A DNA stretch of 13,924 bases from Verrucomicrobia bacterium UBA6015 (GCA_002428045.1 DIZZ01000076.1:1-13924); one strand, 5' to 3'. Shown: positions 1-6,144, numbered from the stretch's first letter. Notes: generated by a model from the letters alone, not told the origin. Numbers and translations are program-made.

Positions 1-660
1 CCCAGCGACCATGATTGGGGACGCGGTCGGCGTCCAGTGATTAACCTTGACTGGACTGGCGCGACCGCGTATGCCGAATGGTTATCTCAGCAAACGGGAC
101 AACGTTATCGCTTGCCCACCGAAGCGGAGTGGGAATATGCGGCACGCGCCGGCAGTAACGCCCGCTGGTTCTTTGGCAATGATCCAGGGAAGCTCGGCAA
201 CTACGCGTGGTTCAAGGAAAATTCCGGCAGCAAATCGAATCCGGTCGGTCAGAAAAAACCGAATTCGTGGGGACTTTACGATATGTATGGCAGCGTCTGG
301 GAGATGGTCGCCGACACCTATGACAAGGATTACTACGCCAACAGCCCGAAACAGGATCCGGCCGGTCCGGGCCAGAAACCGCAATCACTCGTCGAATATA
401 CAATCAGCGTCCCGAGCGCCGGCCTGTATGCCTTGACGGCTCGGGTCGTGACCATGAACTACGACCAGATGATCGGCGTCGCGGCGAACGATGCCTCCGC
501 CGCCAGAATCGGCCTGCCCTTCACTCTCGGGAAATGGCAGGACACGGATCCGGTCATGGTCAATCTGAATCAAGGCGAGAACAAACTGAAGTTCTGGCGC
601 GTGGAAGGTCCGCAATACGGAATTGCGGTGAAGTCGTTTACGATTAAACCTTCTAACTAA
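1..660 (+). CDS. SUMF1/formylglycine-generating-enzyme-type protein with C-terminal beta-sandwich domain (5' partial)
   Basis: The frame is open to the left edge of the window, so the N-terminus is missing; the GTG at 37 lies inside the domain and is not the real start. The visible part begins with RPVINLDW, then AYAEWLS, YRLPTEAEWEYAARAG, GLYDMYGSVWEMVADTYD and DYYANSP. These are the hallmark blocks of the SUMF1 (FGE-sulfatase) fold, used by enzymes that activate sulfatases and by many FGE-like proteins of unknown role. The usual ending of this fold (a RGGSW block, then an arginine-rich stretch ending GFR) is absent. From about base 385 the protein instead becomes an 90-residue beta-rich domain (VEYTISVPSAGLYALTARVV ... 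GENKLKFWRVEGPQYGI), resembling the CBM-like sandwiches attached to PVC carbohydrate enzymes. It ends 41 bases before the next gene on the same strand. The SUMF1 call is secure; catalytic competence is doubtful. Confidence 0.85.
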   Translation, partial: PSDHDWGRGRRPVINLDWTGATAYAEWLSQQTGQRYRLPTEAEWEYAARAGSNARWFFGNDPGKLGNYAWFKENSGSKSNPVGQKKPNSWGLYDMYGSVWEMVADTYDKDYYANSPKQDPAGPGQKPQSLVEYTISVPSAGLYALTARVVTMNYDQMIGVAANDASAARIGLPFTLGKWQDTDPVMVNLNQGENKLKFWRVEGPQYGIAVKSFTIKPSN

Positions 661-701
661 CAAAATCCAGTCTCTCGCAAAATCCAAGAAAAGAAGATAA
701 T

Positions 702-2291
702 ATGAGAACCCTCTGCAGACCGCATCACCTAGCAATCACACTGCTGGCACCCGCCATCTTTTTGATGGAACTTTCTCCGTCAGTATCGCTTGCGGCCGCA
801 GAACAAGATGCCGTCAAAAGAGGCGTGGTGCACTACGATGATTTCGGCGCCAAAGGTGATGGCAAAACCGATGACTATGCCGCGCTCTCCCGCGCCCATC
901 AGTTCGCGAACGAACGCGGGTTGCCGGTGAATGCCAATGACGGCGCGACCTACCTCATCGGCGGCGGTGACACGGTCGTGGTCATCCAGACCGATACCCA
1001 CTTCGGAAAGGCAAAGTTTATCATCGACGATACCAACGTAGGCGATAGGTCAAAAAATGTGTTTGAAGCGCGTTCCGCCCTTGAGTCGATAAAAATCGAG
1101 AATGTCACGTCGCTCAAGCAAAACCAGAAACGGATCGATATCAAGCTGCCTCAAGCGTGCCTTGTGGTGGCCCTCAACGACAACGAAAAGCAATTCCTTC
1201 GGAGCGGCGTGAACAAGCACAGCGGAGTGTCGCAGCAGGATCTTTTTTTGGTCGATGCGGATGGCAACGTCGATCCCCATACGGCGATTGCCGAGGACTT
1301 TGACGCGGTCACGGAGTGCACGGCGTTCCCCATCGACAAGACAACGTTGAAAATCACCGGCGGACACTTTACTACGATCGCCAACAAAGCGAAATCGGAA
1401 TACAAATACTATTCGCGAGGCATCTTGATACGTCGGTCCAACACAGTCATCGACGGTGTTGAGCATTACGTCACCCAGGAAGGGGTGCAAAGCGCACCCT
1501 ACAGCGGATTCATCAACATCGGGCATTGTGCCAACGTGACTATCCGCAACGGAGTCTTAGTCGCGCACAAGACCTATCGAACGAAAATCGCCAACACCAA
1601 GAAAAAGATGGGCACTTATGATCTATACATGGGCCAAGCCCTGAACGTGACGATCATCAACTGCACGCAGAGTAACGACATCAACGAAAGACAATACTGG
1701 GGCATCATGTGCTCCAACGGCTGCAAGAACCTCGTTTTCGATGGTTGCACGCTCAACCGGGTCGATGCGCACCAGGGCGTTGTCAATGTGACCGTTCGCA
1801 ATTCGACGATCGGCTATGCCGGCATTGAGGTGATTGGCAAGGGAACGCTGCTGGTGGAGAACACCACTGTGCGAGGAAGTGGCTTGGTGTATCTGCGCCA
1901 AGACTATGGCAGCACCTGGCAGGGCGAGCTCATGATCCGCAATTGCATCATTCAGCAACAGGCAGGTGAAAAAAGATCACCGGTCGTTCTAGCAGGGAAG
2001 AACAACGGGCAGACCGACCACGGTCACCCCGCCCACATGCCCGAGCGCATCACGATCGACAATCTGCGCATCGAAGACACCAGCCCGCCCGATGTCTATG
2101 ACGGACCTGCCGTCATCGGGAACTTCAACCCGGGATACAATGATGCGTCTTTCGTGGAAAAAGTTCCCTACATCAAGACCCGTGAGGTGATCGTCAAGAA
2201 TGTGACTACTGCCAGCGGCAAGCCTCTGCGGCTCAGCGATAATCCCGTCATGTTCCGGGACGTCGCTGCGAAGGGCCTCGGTGGAAATTGA
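702..2291 (+). CDS. Secreted right-handed beta-helix (pectate lyase superfamily) protein
   Basis: This is a 529-residue protein. Residues 1 to about 33 form a signal peptide: basic start MRTLCRPHH, hydrophobic core LAITLLAPAIFL, and a likely cut near SLAAAEQ. Next comes the pectate_lyase_3-type N-terminal block VHYDDFGAKGDGKTDDYAAL (about 44-63), typical of secreted beta-helix polysaccharide lyases and hydrolases. The rest is rich in short beta-strand rungs with Asn and Gly turns (NTVIDGV, ANVTIRNGVLV, LNVTIINCTQSND, NLVFDGCTL, VNVTVRNSTIGY), as expected for a parallel beta-helix. An AAGAAGA stretch just before the ATG serves as a modest ribosome binding site. The gene sits 41 bases after the SUMF1-type gene and may share its transcript. 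Substrate and enzyme class cannot be read from the sequence; polysaccharide breakdown outside the cytoplasm is an inference from the fold. Confidence 0.8.
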   Translation: MRTLCRPHHLAITLLAPAIFLMELSPSVSLAAAEQDAVKRGVVHYDDFGAKGDGKTDDYAALSRAHQFANERGLPVNANDGATYLIGGGDTVVVIQTDTHFGKAKFIIDDTNVGDRSKNVFEARSALESIKIENVTSLKQNQKRIDIKLPQACLVVALNDNEKQFLRSGVNKHSGVSQQDLFLVDADGNVDPHTAIAEDFDAVTECTAFPIDKTTLKITGGHFTTIANKAKSEYKYYSRGILIRRSNTVIDGVEHYVTQEGVQSAPYSGFINIGHCANVTIRNGVLVAHKTYRTKIANTKKKMGTYDLYMGQALNVTIINCTQSNDINERQYWGIMCSNGCKNLVFDGCTLNRVDAHQGVVNVTVRNSTIGYAGIEVIGKGTLLVENTTVRGSGLVYLRQDYGSTWQGELMIRNCIIQQQAGEKRSPVVLAGKNNGQTDHGHPAHMPERITIDNLRIEDTSPPDVYDGPAVIGNFNPGYNDASFVEKVPYIKTREVIVKNVTTASGKPLRLSDNPVMFRDVAAKGLGGN

Positions 2292-2684
2292 GAGTATGTA
2301 AATTTCGTGAGTGTCCCCAGATTTGTGAAGCCATGGGCGCATTTCATTTCCGGGAATGCCAAGGGACAGGCCATTCGTCGACTGGGCAGAAAGCCATTCT
2401 CCTTTGCAAAGTCCACGAACATGTTCTTTATCTCATCCGTGTCCTCATGCGCCAGCAGATGAAGCCCGATTTCCAGATATCGTTCGTGGGGGTTGCTCAC
2501 GAAACGAAGCCGAACCTCAGAATCAATTGCGTGAACGCGTTCCAAGGCGATAAGATTATCGGCAATTGGGGAGTCTGCGGTTACGGAACTCACGCGTTCG
2601 AGGATGCCAAGCAACCGGTTTCGCTGGCCTGCTACAAAAAGCTCTGTGGTCGGCGTCGCCTTCAGCGCAGCCTTTTTCGTCCAT
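2168..2684 (-). pseudogene. Frameshifted remnant of an unrecognised protein
   Basis: On the minus strand an ATG at 2684 (M-D-E-K...) follows an AGGG six bases upstream, a good ribosome-binding position 37 bases after the DUF1456 stop. Its frame soon turns meaningless. The neighbouring frame, open from just after a TAG near 2691, reads like real protein: KKAALKATPTTELFVAGQRN, then LIALERVHAIDSEVRLRFVS, NPHERYLEIGLHLLAHEDTD and EIKNMFVDFAKENGFLP. Removing one base in the GAAAAAGG run joins the ATG to this frame (M-D-E-K-A-A-L-K...). The convincing part ends near 2370. The frame then runs on to 2168, overlapping the 3' end of the beta-helix gene antisense, so the C-terminus is probably lost too. 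I do not recognise the family. It reads as a soluble helical protein and was probably the last gene of the antitoxin/DUF1456 transcript. Confidence 0.5.
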
Positions 2685-2720
2685 TTTTTACCCTAAAGCC
2701 CTTGTAGTCACGGCAGGCGG

Positions 2721-3218
2721 CTAACGATTCTGAGAATCTGAATGCGTTTCCCGTGGTGTCCGGTACTTCTGTTGCAGGCCGGTGAGAAACCGGCGCAGGA
2801 GTTGATCCTGGCAGACGCGATAGTGGGGGGTGCCGGGTTTCCGGAAAAAAGCGCTAAGCTCATGTTTGCTGATGGTCACGCCATCCAGTTCGAGTATTTC
2901 CAGCAGGCCCTCCGCCTGTAGATTCATGGCGATTTTCAACTTGCGCAGGATGATATTGTTATTCAGGCGGGTCGCCGGTACCGGCAGCGCCCCCGCCTGT
3001 TTCCCTCGAAATTCAATGATCACCCCATTCAGGAACGAGGCCAGCGTCTGATCACTGCATTGCACAAAAGCGGGATCATCATCCTTCTTCAGCCAGTCGC
3101 TGATCTCGGCGCGGGTGACCGCACACTCGACATGACCGAAAATACGGATCATTTTTGAATCACTGAAATCAAAGATATAGCGTAAACGGCGCAGCACATC
3201 GTTATTACCGACAAACAT
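2721..3218 (-). CDS. DUF1456 family protein (YehS-like)
   Basis: Predicted 165 residues. It holds two tandem copies of the roughly 68-residue DUF1456 repeat. The first (about 5-72) includes NDVLRRLRYIFDFSDSKMIR, ISDWLKKDDD and LASFLNGVIIEFRGK. The second (about 84-152) includes NNNIILRKLKIAMNL, ELSAFFRKPGTPHYR and DQLLRRFLTGLQQKYR. This is the layout of Escherichia coli YehS, a conserved cytoplasmic protein without an established biochemical role. The ATG at 3218 is chosen because an AGGGAAG lies 5 bases upstream and the family starts at this point; the frame is open further upstream but that stretch is antisense-type noise. The start lies inside the last codons of the truncated RelE-type toxin gene, so translation may be coupled. 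It is the third gene of a unit starting at the antitoxin at 3640. The family call is firm. Confidence 0.9.
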   Translation of the reverse strand: MFVGNNDVLRRLRYIFDFSDSKMIRIFGHVECAVTRAEISDWLKKDDDPAFVQCSDQTLASFLNGVIIEFRGKQAGALPVPATRLNNNIILRKLKIAMNLQAEGLLEILELDGVTISKHELSAFFRKPGTPHYRVCQDQLLRRFLTGLQQKYRTPRETHSDSQNR

Positions 3219-3390
3219 AATCACTTCCCTGGAGATCGCGTATAATCCTAACCGATGCCCCCGCTGAAAGCCGAGACGTGATCTCCAGTAGCTGCAGTGT
3301 CTTTTCGTACTGCCTCTGAAGGTCCGGATGTTTGAGGAGGAATCGAATCGCCCGCCGCGTATAGCTCTCTGTAAAGACCACCCTATACAT
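3205..3390 (-). pseudogene. RelE/YafQ-type toxin, C-terminally truncated
   Basis: The first 38 residues (MYRVVFTESYTRRAIRFLLK, HPDLQRQYEKTLQLLEI) match the N-terminal half of RelE/ParE/HigB-fold toxins, small ribosome-dependent mRNA interferases of about 85-95 residues. After LLEI the family would continue with a block such as HPSLRLHKL and then the SVSIN...YRI strands that carry the active site. Here a 23-residue unrelated tail ends at a stop after 61 codons. The catalytic C-terminal half is therefore missing and activity is unlikely. The ATG overlaps the end of the antitoxin gene by 8 bases (ATGTATAG), the classic coupling of toxin-antitoxin operons. The 3' end overlaps the DUF1456 start by 14 bases, which suggests that the missing half was replaced when DUF1456 was joined here. 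Confidence 0.7.
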
Positions 3391-3640
3391 GTGCGCGAAT
3401 CCGGCTTAAATGACCGGTGACAGAGTCGTCGGCAATACGCCCCGCAGCATAGTCGGCCCTCGTCTCGTGCAAGGCGTGATCCAATTCGGCTTCGCGCAGC
3501 CTGGCATAGCGCTCGGCTTTGATGACAACATACTGGCACTTGCCACGCACTGTGATCATGGCCTCATCGTCTTCAGCCAATGCCGGGGACAAGGCTGAAA
3601 CTCCGCGTCGTTTCAGTTCTCCAGCCGATATAATACTCAT
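3383..3640 (-). CDS. Type II antitoxin, Phd/YefM-like
   Basis: Predicted 85 residues starting MSIISAGELKRRGVSALSPA. The N-terminal ISAGELKRRGVSAL segment resembles the DNA-binding part of Phd/YefM-type antitoxins. AMITVRGKCQYVVIKAERYA is the usual central strand-helix, and the charged C-terminus (REAELDHALHETRADYAAG) is the part that wraps the toxin. The ATG at 3640 is chosen because AAGGAG lies 7 bases upstream; an earlier in-frame start at 3694 would fall inside the promoter. In the family the antitoxin neutralises the toxin and represses its own operon. Here the partner toxin is truncated, so the antitoxin may be orphaned, may act on a toxin elsewhere, or may act only as an autoregulator. 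Confidence 0.8.
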   Translation of the reverse strand: MSIISAGELKRRGVSALSPALAEDDEAMITVRGKCQYVVIKAERYARLREAELDHALHETRADYAAGRIADDSVTGHLSRIRAHV

Positions 3641-3665
3641 AATAAAACTCCTTAGTGTGCTATTC

Positions 3666-3694
3666 AGAGTACGCTTTGAGGCTATGCGTGTCAA
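3666..3694 (-). promoter_or_regulatory. Sigma-70-type promoter of the antitoxin operon
   Basis: Read on the minus strand, TTGACA (3694-3689) is followed after exactly 17 bases by TACTCT (3671-3666), about 26 bases before the antitoxin ATG. The -35 box is perfect and the -10 box matches three of six consensus positions. No clear long inverted repeat overlaps it, so the operator is not defined. Confidence 0.65.
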
Positions 3695-3840
3695 CCGCTG
3701 AATCCGAAGTCAGGGCAGACGCATCTTAATTTCGGGGGGTGAATTTTTGGGGTTCCGCAGAATCTGCGTCTAAATTCAGTCGGCTTGACTATTACGTCAC
3801 CGGTTCCATAAGAAAGTTACCCTCCCTGCAAGCCGCCGCC

Positions 3841-3871
3841 TTTGCCACGCACGGCTTCCCGGAGGTCTTCG
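3841..3871 (+). repeat. Dispersed repeat A, copy 1
   Basis: The stretch starting TTTGCCACGCACGGCTTCC and ending GGAGGTCTTCG recurs in the same orientation at 11641-11672, with two substitutions and one inserted base (29 of 32 aligned columns identical by eye). It lies in the gene-free interval 3695-4098. That interval also has a duplicated CCGTTCTCGT (3901-3910 and 3913-3922), repeat B (3935-3972) and the perfect palindrome of six C and six G at 3967-3978. Confidence 0.7.
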
Positions 3872-3934
3872 CCCTACCTGCATTTGCATGGCCTCGTCAT
3901 CCGTTCTCGTCGCCGTTCTCGTTCACCGATTTCA

Positions 3935-3972
3935 GAAAAGGATCTTACCCTCCTTTTTTCGCACGGCCCCCC
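3935..3972 (+). repeat. Dispersed repeat B, copy 1 (inverted relative to 9811-9847)
   Basis: The 37-base core starts GAAAAGGATCTTACCC, passes through a T-run and ends CGCACGGCCCCC. The reverse complement of 9811-9847 matches it at 32 of 37 positions by eye. Directly after it lies a C6G6 palindrome. The element carries no coding potential. The pair at 3935 and 9811 brackets about 5.9 kb in opposite orientation. Confidence 0.75.
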
Positions 3973-4040
3973 GGGGGGGCGGCTTGTCACTTTTTAGAGG
4001 CAACATTGGGGAATAGGAACCCACGGATGACTTATCGAGT

Positions 4041-4101
4041 GGCTCTACGTTGGATTAAGGTGCCAACTCTTTTTCCGAAAAAATATATTGTGGCACTTCT
4101 A
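4041..4101 (-). other. Stem-forming site after the LURP-one-like gene (weak terminator or attC-like)
   Basis: Immediately after the stop codon the minus strand reads AAGTGCCA, then an AT-rich stretch, then TGGCACCTT, which pair with one bulged base. The sequence CCAACGTAGAGCC follows. There is no U-run directly after the stem, so a simple terminator is not convincing. The similarity to the site after the TfoX-like gene is treated as a finding. Confidence 0.3.
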
Positions 4102-4692
4102 TTGTTTTTCCTTGTAGACGGTGTCCACAGCTAGCCCTGCTGCCAGTAGCAATATTGCTTTCGCTGGCTCCGCTTCCTGATTCATGGCGATAATGTAGTT
4201 GTCGGCGGTGGTGAAGAGTTCCTTGCCAATACCAGCCCATTTTTTGGTAATCGTGCCGATTTCCTTCTCGGTCTTGTCAAGAAAACGGAAATTCCAGCCC
4301 TTCCAATCACCCTTCACCATGGCGACTTCGGTTCCCGCCGCATCAAAGACGCGAAAGGCCCCGCCGATGGAGAAAACTTTGCTTTGGAACCATCCAAGGA
4401 CGTTGCCGCCGCGATCCAGGATATTGACCTTGGAACGGAAAAACGTCACTCCGCGGCGAATGGAAAACATGAGCCGGGCCTCGTCGTCTGAATTGTCCCC
4501 TTCGTAGACAAACACCTTTGTGGGCAAAAGCCGCCGGCTCACAAGCAGTCGCAGTACATGGACCAAGGCCCCGGGCTTTTCCTTTGCGATGCCAAGCTGC
4601 TGCTGTGTTTCCGGATCCAGGATGTCATAGGTATCGGCGAGCTTTAGAAATCCCACTCGCTCCCGAATAAAATACGTCTTTCTTGCCAGCAT
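4099..4692 (-). CDS. LURP-one-related / phospholipid-scramblase-like protein
   Basis: Predicted 197 residues from the ATG at 4692, chosen for the AGGGG six bases upstream and because MLARKTYFIRERVGFLKLAD is the usual family beginning. The protein is a run of short beta-hairpins: YFIRERVGFLKLADTYDILD, VNILDRGGNVLGWFQSK, IGGAFRVFDAAGTEVAMVKG, WKGWNFRFLDKTEKEIGTIT, then KELFTTADNYII. A hydrophobic helix near the C-terminus (AKAILLLAAGLAVDTVY) completes it. This is the pattern of the LOR/Tubby-like fold found in plant LURP-one proteins and bacterial scramblase-related proteins, whose bacterial role is poorly defined. It has no signal peptide; the C-terminal helix may touch the membrane. It is followed by a possible stem at 4060-4096 and preceded by a 125-base gap after the TfoX-like gene on the same strand. 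Confidence 0.75.
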   Translation of the reverse strand: MLARKTYFIRERVGFLKLADTYDILDPETQQQLGIAKEKPGALVHVLRLLVSRRLLPTKVFVYEGDNSDDEARLMFSIRRGVTFFRSKVNILDRGGNVLGWFQSKVFSIGGAFRVFDAAGTEVAMVKGDWKGWNFRFLDKTEKEIGTITKKWAGIGKELFTTADNYIIAMNQEAEPAKAILLLAAGLAVDTVYKEKQ

Positions 4693-4744
4693 GAATAGCC
4701 CCTTTGTTGGTTGTTTGCCTAGTGTCACCCGGCCTGCCTCCTGC

Positions 4745-4823
4745 GGTTAACGTTGGGTATGATACCGAAGCGCCGCACGGCTTGCAAGTTTTCGTGCAGT
4801 TCAACATCACCCGAATCTTAGAT
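4745..4823 (-). other. Stem-forming intergenic site after the TfoX-like gene (attC-like, unproven)
   Basis: On the minus strand the TfoX-like stop codon lies inside ATCTAAG, followed shortly by GGGTGAT. About 45 bases later comes ATCATACCC, which pairs with it apart from two bulged bases, and then CCAACGTTAACC. A stop codon inside the left end and AACGTTA at the right end recall integron attC sites. The outer 7-base boxes do not match the RYYYAAC/GTTRRRY consensus properly. Confidence 0.25.
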
Positions 4824-5123
4824 GCTCTGTCCCTTTTTTGCCTTGAGGTTGATGGGTGTTATCACTCCTGCAATCCGGGGGCCGTCATGGCGTTCGGAGC
4901 TCCACGGACACCCTCCAGGATATGGGGGAGCCTCGACAGCATGCTTGATGAACGACCGTCCTGCTTCAGTTGGCTTGATGAAGAGTTGATCGTTGCAGAT
5001 GAGGGCCATGATCGTACCGTCACAATAGAGCCCATACTCCCCGAACATTTTTTTGTATGTGATCTCCCCGGCACCCTCCATCTGATCAACTATAAACTCA
5101 ACAAAGCCCAAGTCTGACGCCAT
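4818..5123 (-). CDS. TfoX N-terminal domain protein with aberrant C-terminus
   Basis: Predicted 101 residues. MASDLGFVEFIVDQMEGAGE, ITYKKMFGEYGLYCDGTIMA, LICNDQLFIKPTEAGRSFI and VEAPPYPG are textbook TfoX_N/Sxy N-terminal blocks. These domains occur alone or in competence regulators, and small stand-alone versions have no known reaction. The start at 5123 is preferred: AGAAGGAG lies 8 bases upstream and the family begins MAS. An alternative ATG at 5174 overlaps the upstream VOC stop as ATGA but lacks a good ribosome binding site. After PPYPG the family continues with an aromatic strand-helix unit. Here the sequence changes to GCPWSSERHDGPRIAGVITP and ends, and neither other frame restores the family, so a fusion or replacement is more likely than a simple frameshift. 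Confidence 0.8.
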   Translation of the reverse strand: MASDLGFVEFIVDQMEGAGEITYKKMFGEYGLYCDGTIMALICNDQLFIKPTEAGRSFIKHAVEAPPYPGGCPWSSERHDGPRIAGVITPINLKAKKGQSI

Positions 5124-5170
5124 GCCGATTTCTCCTTCTTGCTCACGCAGAGTATCAATTGTCCGTCTCG

Positions 5171-5569
5171 TCATTCCGTATAGTACTTCTTGAATTCATC
5201 TGCTGGTTGACGGTCCGAGTAGATGTACAGCGTGACTCCATTTGGGTCGAGAATGGCAAAGCCTCGATCTCCCCACGGATGGTCCTCCAGCGGCATGAGC
5301 GGGGTGAGGCCGGCTGCAGTCAGGCGGTCGTGCTCAGCGTCAACATCATCCACGGCGAAATTGTACATCAGGCCCGCAGGATTGCATACGGGAGTCCCCG
5401 GCTCCTTCGGTGCCATGAACTGCAATGCGGATGTCTCCTTCCCGATTTGCATGTTCACGTACCATCCGCAATCAAAAGTAACCTTGGCTCCGAAATGTTT
5501 GACGTAGAAATCACGGGACTGTTCGACCTTTTCGGTTGTTATGCACGCTGACAGTGTTTTTGCGATCAT
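5171..5569 (-). CDS. VOC family (glyoxalase/bleomycin-resistance-fold) protein
   Basis: This is a complete 132-residue single-domain VOC protein. The first beta-alpha-beta unit holds VEQSRDFYVKHFGAKVTFDC, and the second holds AEHDRLTAAGLTPLMPLEDH followed by WGDRGFAILDPNGVTLYIYS. The DPxGxxL ending is typical of glyoxalase-like dioxygenases, isomerases and resistance proteins; the substrate cannot be assigned. The start is clear because AAGGAGG lies four bases before the ATG. The stop overlaps a possible ATG of the TfoX-like frame (ATGA), so the two genes are probably co-transcribed and perhaps translationally coupled. The protein should be cytoplasmic and probably dimeric. Confidence 0.88.
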   Translation of the reverse strand: MIAKTLSACITTEKVEQSRDFYVKHFGAKVTFDCGWYVNMQIGKETSALQFMAPKEPGTPVCNPAGLMYNFAVDDVDAEHDRLTAAGLTPLMPLEDHPWGDRGFAILDPNGVTLYIYSDRQPADEFKKYYTE

Positions 5570-5596
5570 TTTGCCTCCTTTTAATACTCATTAATG

Positions 5597-5806
5597 TCAC
5601 AGAACACGATGCCGGGGGCTTTTGCTTTGCGTAGATCTTTCTTTGTATTGCTTGTCTTCGCGCACTCCTTGCAGTACTTCCGTCAAGACCATGCCGCATA
5701 TGCATATGTCCTGCCCTTCTGAAATCAGAAGATCAAGCACAGCAACCTGCGGATTAGCTTTTCCTGTGAAAAAGTCAATCCATACGGTTGTGTCAACAAG
5801 TGTCAT
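5597..5806 (-). pseudogene. VapC-type PIN-domain toxin, C-terminally truncated
   Basis: MTLVDTTVWIDFFTGKANPQ, then ICGMVLTEVLQGVREDKQYK, is a classic VapC N-terminal half. It carries the first two catalytic acids of the PIN ribonuclease site (D5 and E43). VapC toxins are usually about 130 residues; this frame stops after 69, and the last dozen residues are unrelated. The C-terminal helices with the other two metal-binding aspartates are missing, so cleavage of RNA is not expected. The start codon overlaps the antitoxin stop as TAATG. In another frame the bases after the break read KDLRKAKAPGIVFCDINEY and then stop near the VOC ribosome binding site. This may be the tail of a different gene joined here. 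Confidence 0.75.
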
Positions 5807-6009
5807 TACGCAAAGGTTCCTTTGCGCCACGCCGACCAATCGCCTTGCCAGTCTACTTTGCCTTTTAGTTCAAGCAATCTCTTCTGGTTTTCATGACGAA
5901 GCACTTCCTGCAAGGCAAAGTTGATTAGGCCTCTTCGCGTTCTGATCCCAGTAGCATTTTGGCATTTCTCTACCAGCGTGTCATCCAGCACTACGTTTGT
6001 TCTGCTCAT
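5806..6009 (-). CDS. vapB: VapB-type antitoxin
   Basis: Predicted 67 residues. MSRTNVVLDDTLVEKCQNAT then GIRTRRGLINFALQEVLRHE forms a ribbon-helix-helix-like DNA-binding domain of the VapB/DUF2191 type. The C-terminal tail RLLELKGKVDWQGDWSAWRK is the typical toxin-wrapping segment. The ATG at 6009 is chosen because MSRTNVVLDD is the family start and an AGAGG lies about 6 bases upstream; the longer frame runs through the promoter. The antitoxin is complete and its promoter/operator is intact, although the VapC partner is cut. It may serve as a decoy or anti-addiction antitoxin, or simply be a leftover. Confidence 0.88.
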   Translation of the reverse strand: MSRTNVVLDDTLVEKCQNATGIRTRRGLINFALQEVLRHENQKRLLELKGKVDWQGDWSAWRKGTFA

Positions 6010-6029
6010 GGTTAACCTCTGAAATGATG

Positions 6030-6063
6030 TACACACGATATGGTATCGAAGTGTGTATGGCAA
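6030..6063 (-). promoter_or_regulatory. vapB promoter with overlapping nested operator
   Basis: Minus strand: TTGCCA (6063-6058), 17-base spacer, TATCGT (6040-6035). Embedded in it is a nested inverted repeat: TACACAC (6030-6036) with GTGTGTA (6051-6057), and inside these CGATA (6036-6040), three bases, and TATCG (6044-6048). Such a palindrome covering spacer and -10 box is the expected place for VapB/VapBC autorepression. Confidence 0.65.
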
Positions 6064-6144
6064 TTCTTTTTTCGCGAACCCCAGTTGGCTGGCGAGATAT
6101 CTCCGGGGCTCTTGAAAAGAATGGCGATGGGACTTGCACGATGC

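Noticed and set aside
37..39. GTG at 37 as the start of the SUMF1-type gene
   Set aside because: The frame is open upstream to base 1 and the upstream residues (DHDWGRGRRP) fit the SUMF1 domain, so the real start is outside the window.
3901..3922. CRISPR-like or tandem repeat array from the duplicated CCGTTCTCGT
   Set aside because: Only two copies two bases apart; no array spacing or spacers.
4060..4096. Rho-independent terminator for the LURP-one-like gene
   Set aside because: The 6-8 bp stem has a loop of about 25 bases and is not followed by a T-run in the direction of transcription.
3739..4134. A 131-codon plus-strand frame in the gap between the antitoxin operon and the LURP-one-like gene
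   Set aside because: It runs through repeats A and B and the C6G6 palindrome and overlaps the 3' end of a real gene; composition is Phe/Pro-rich without any recognisable domain.
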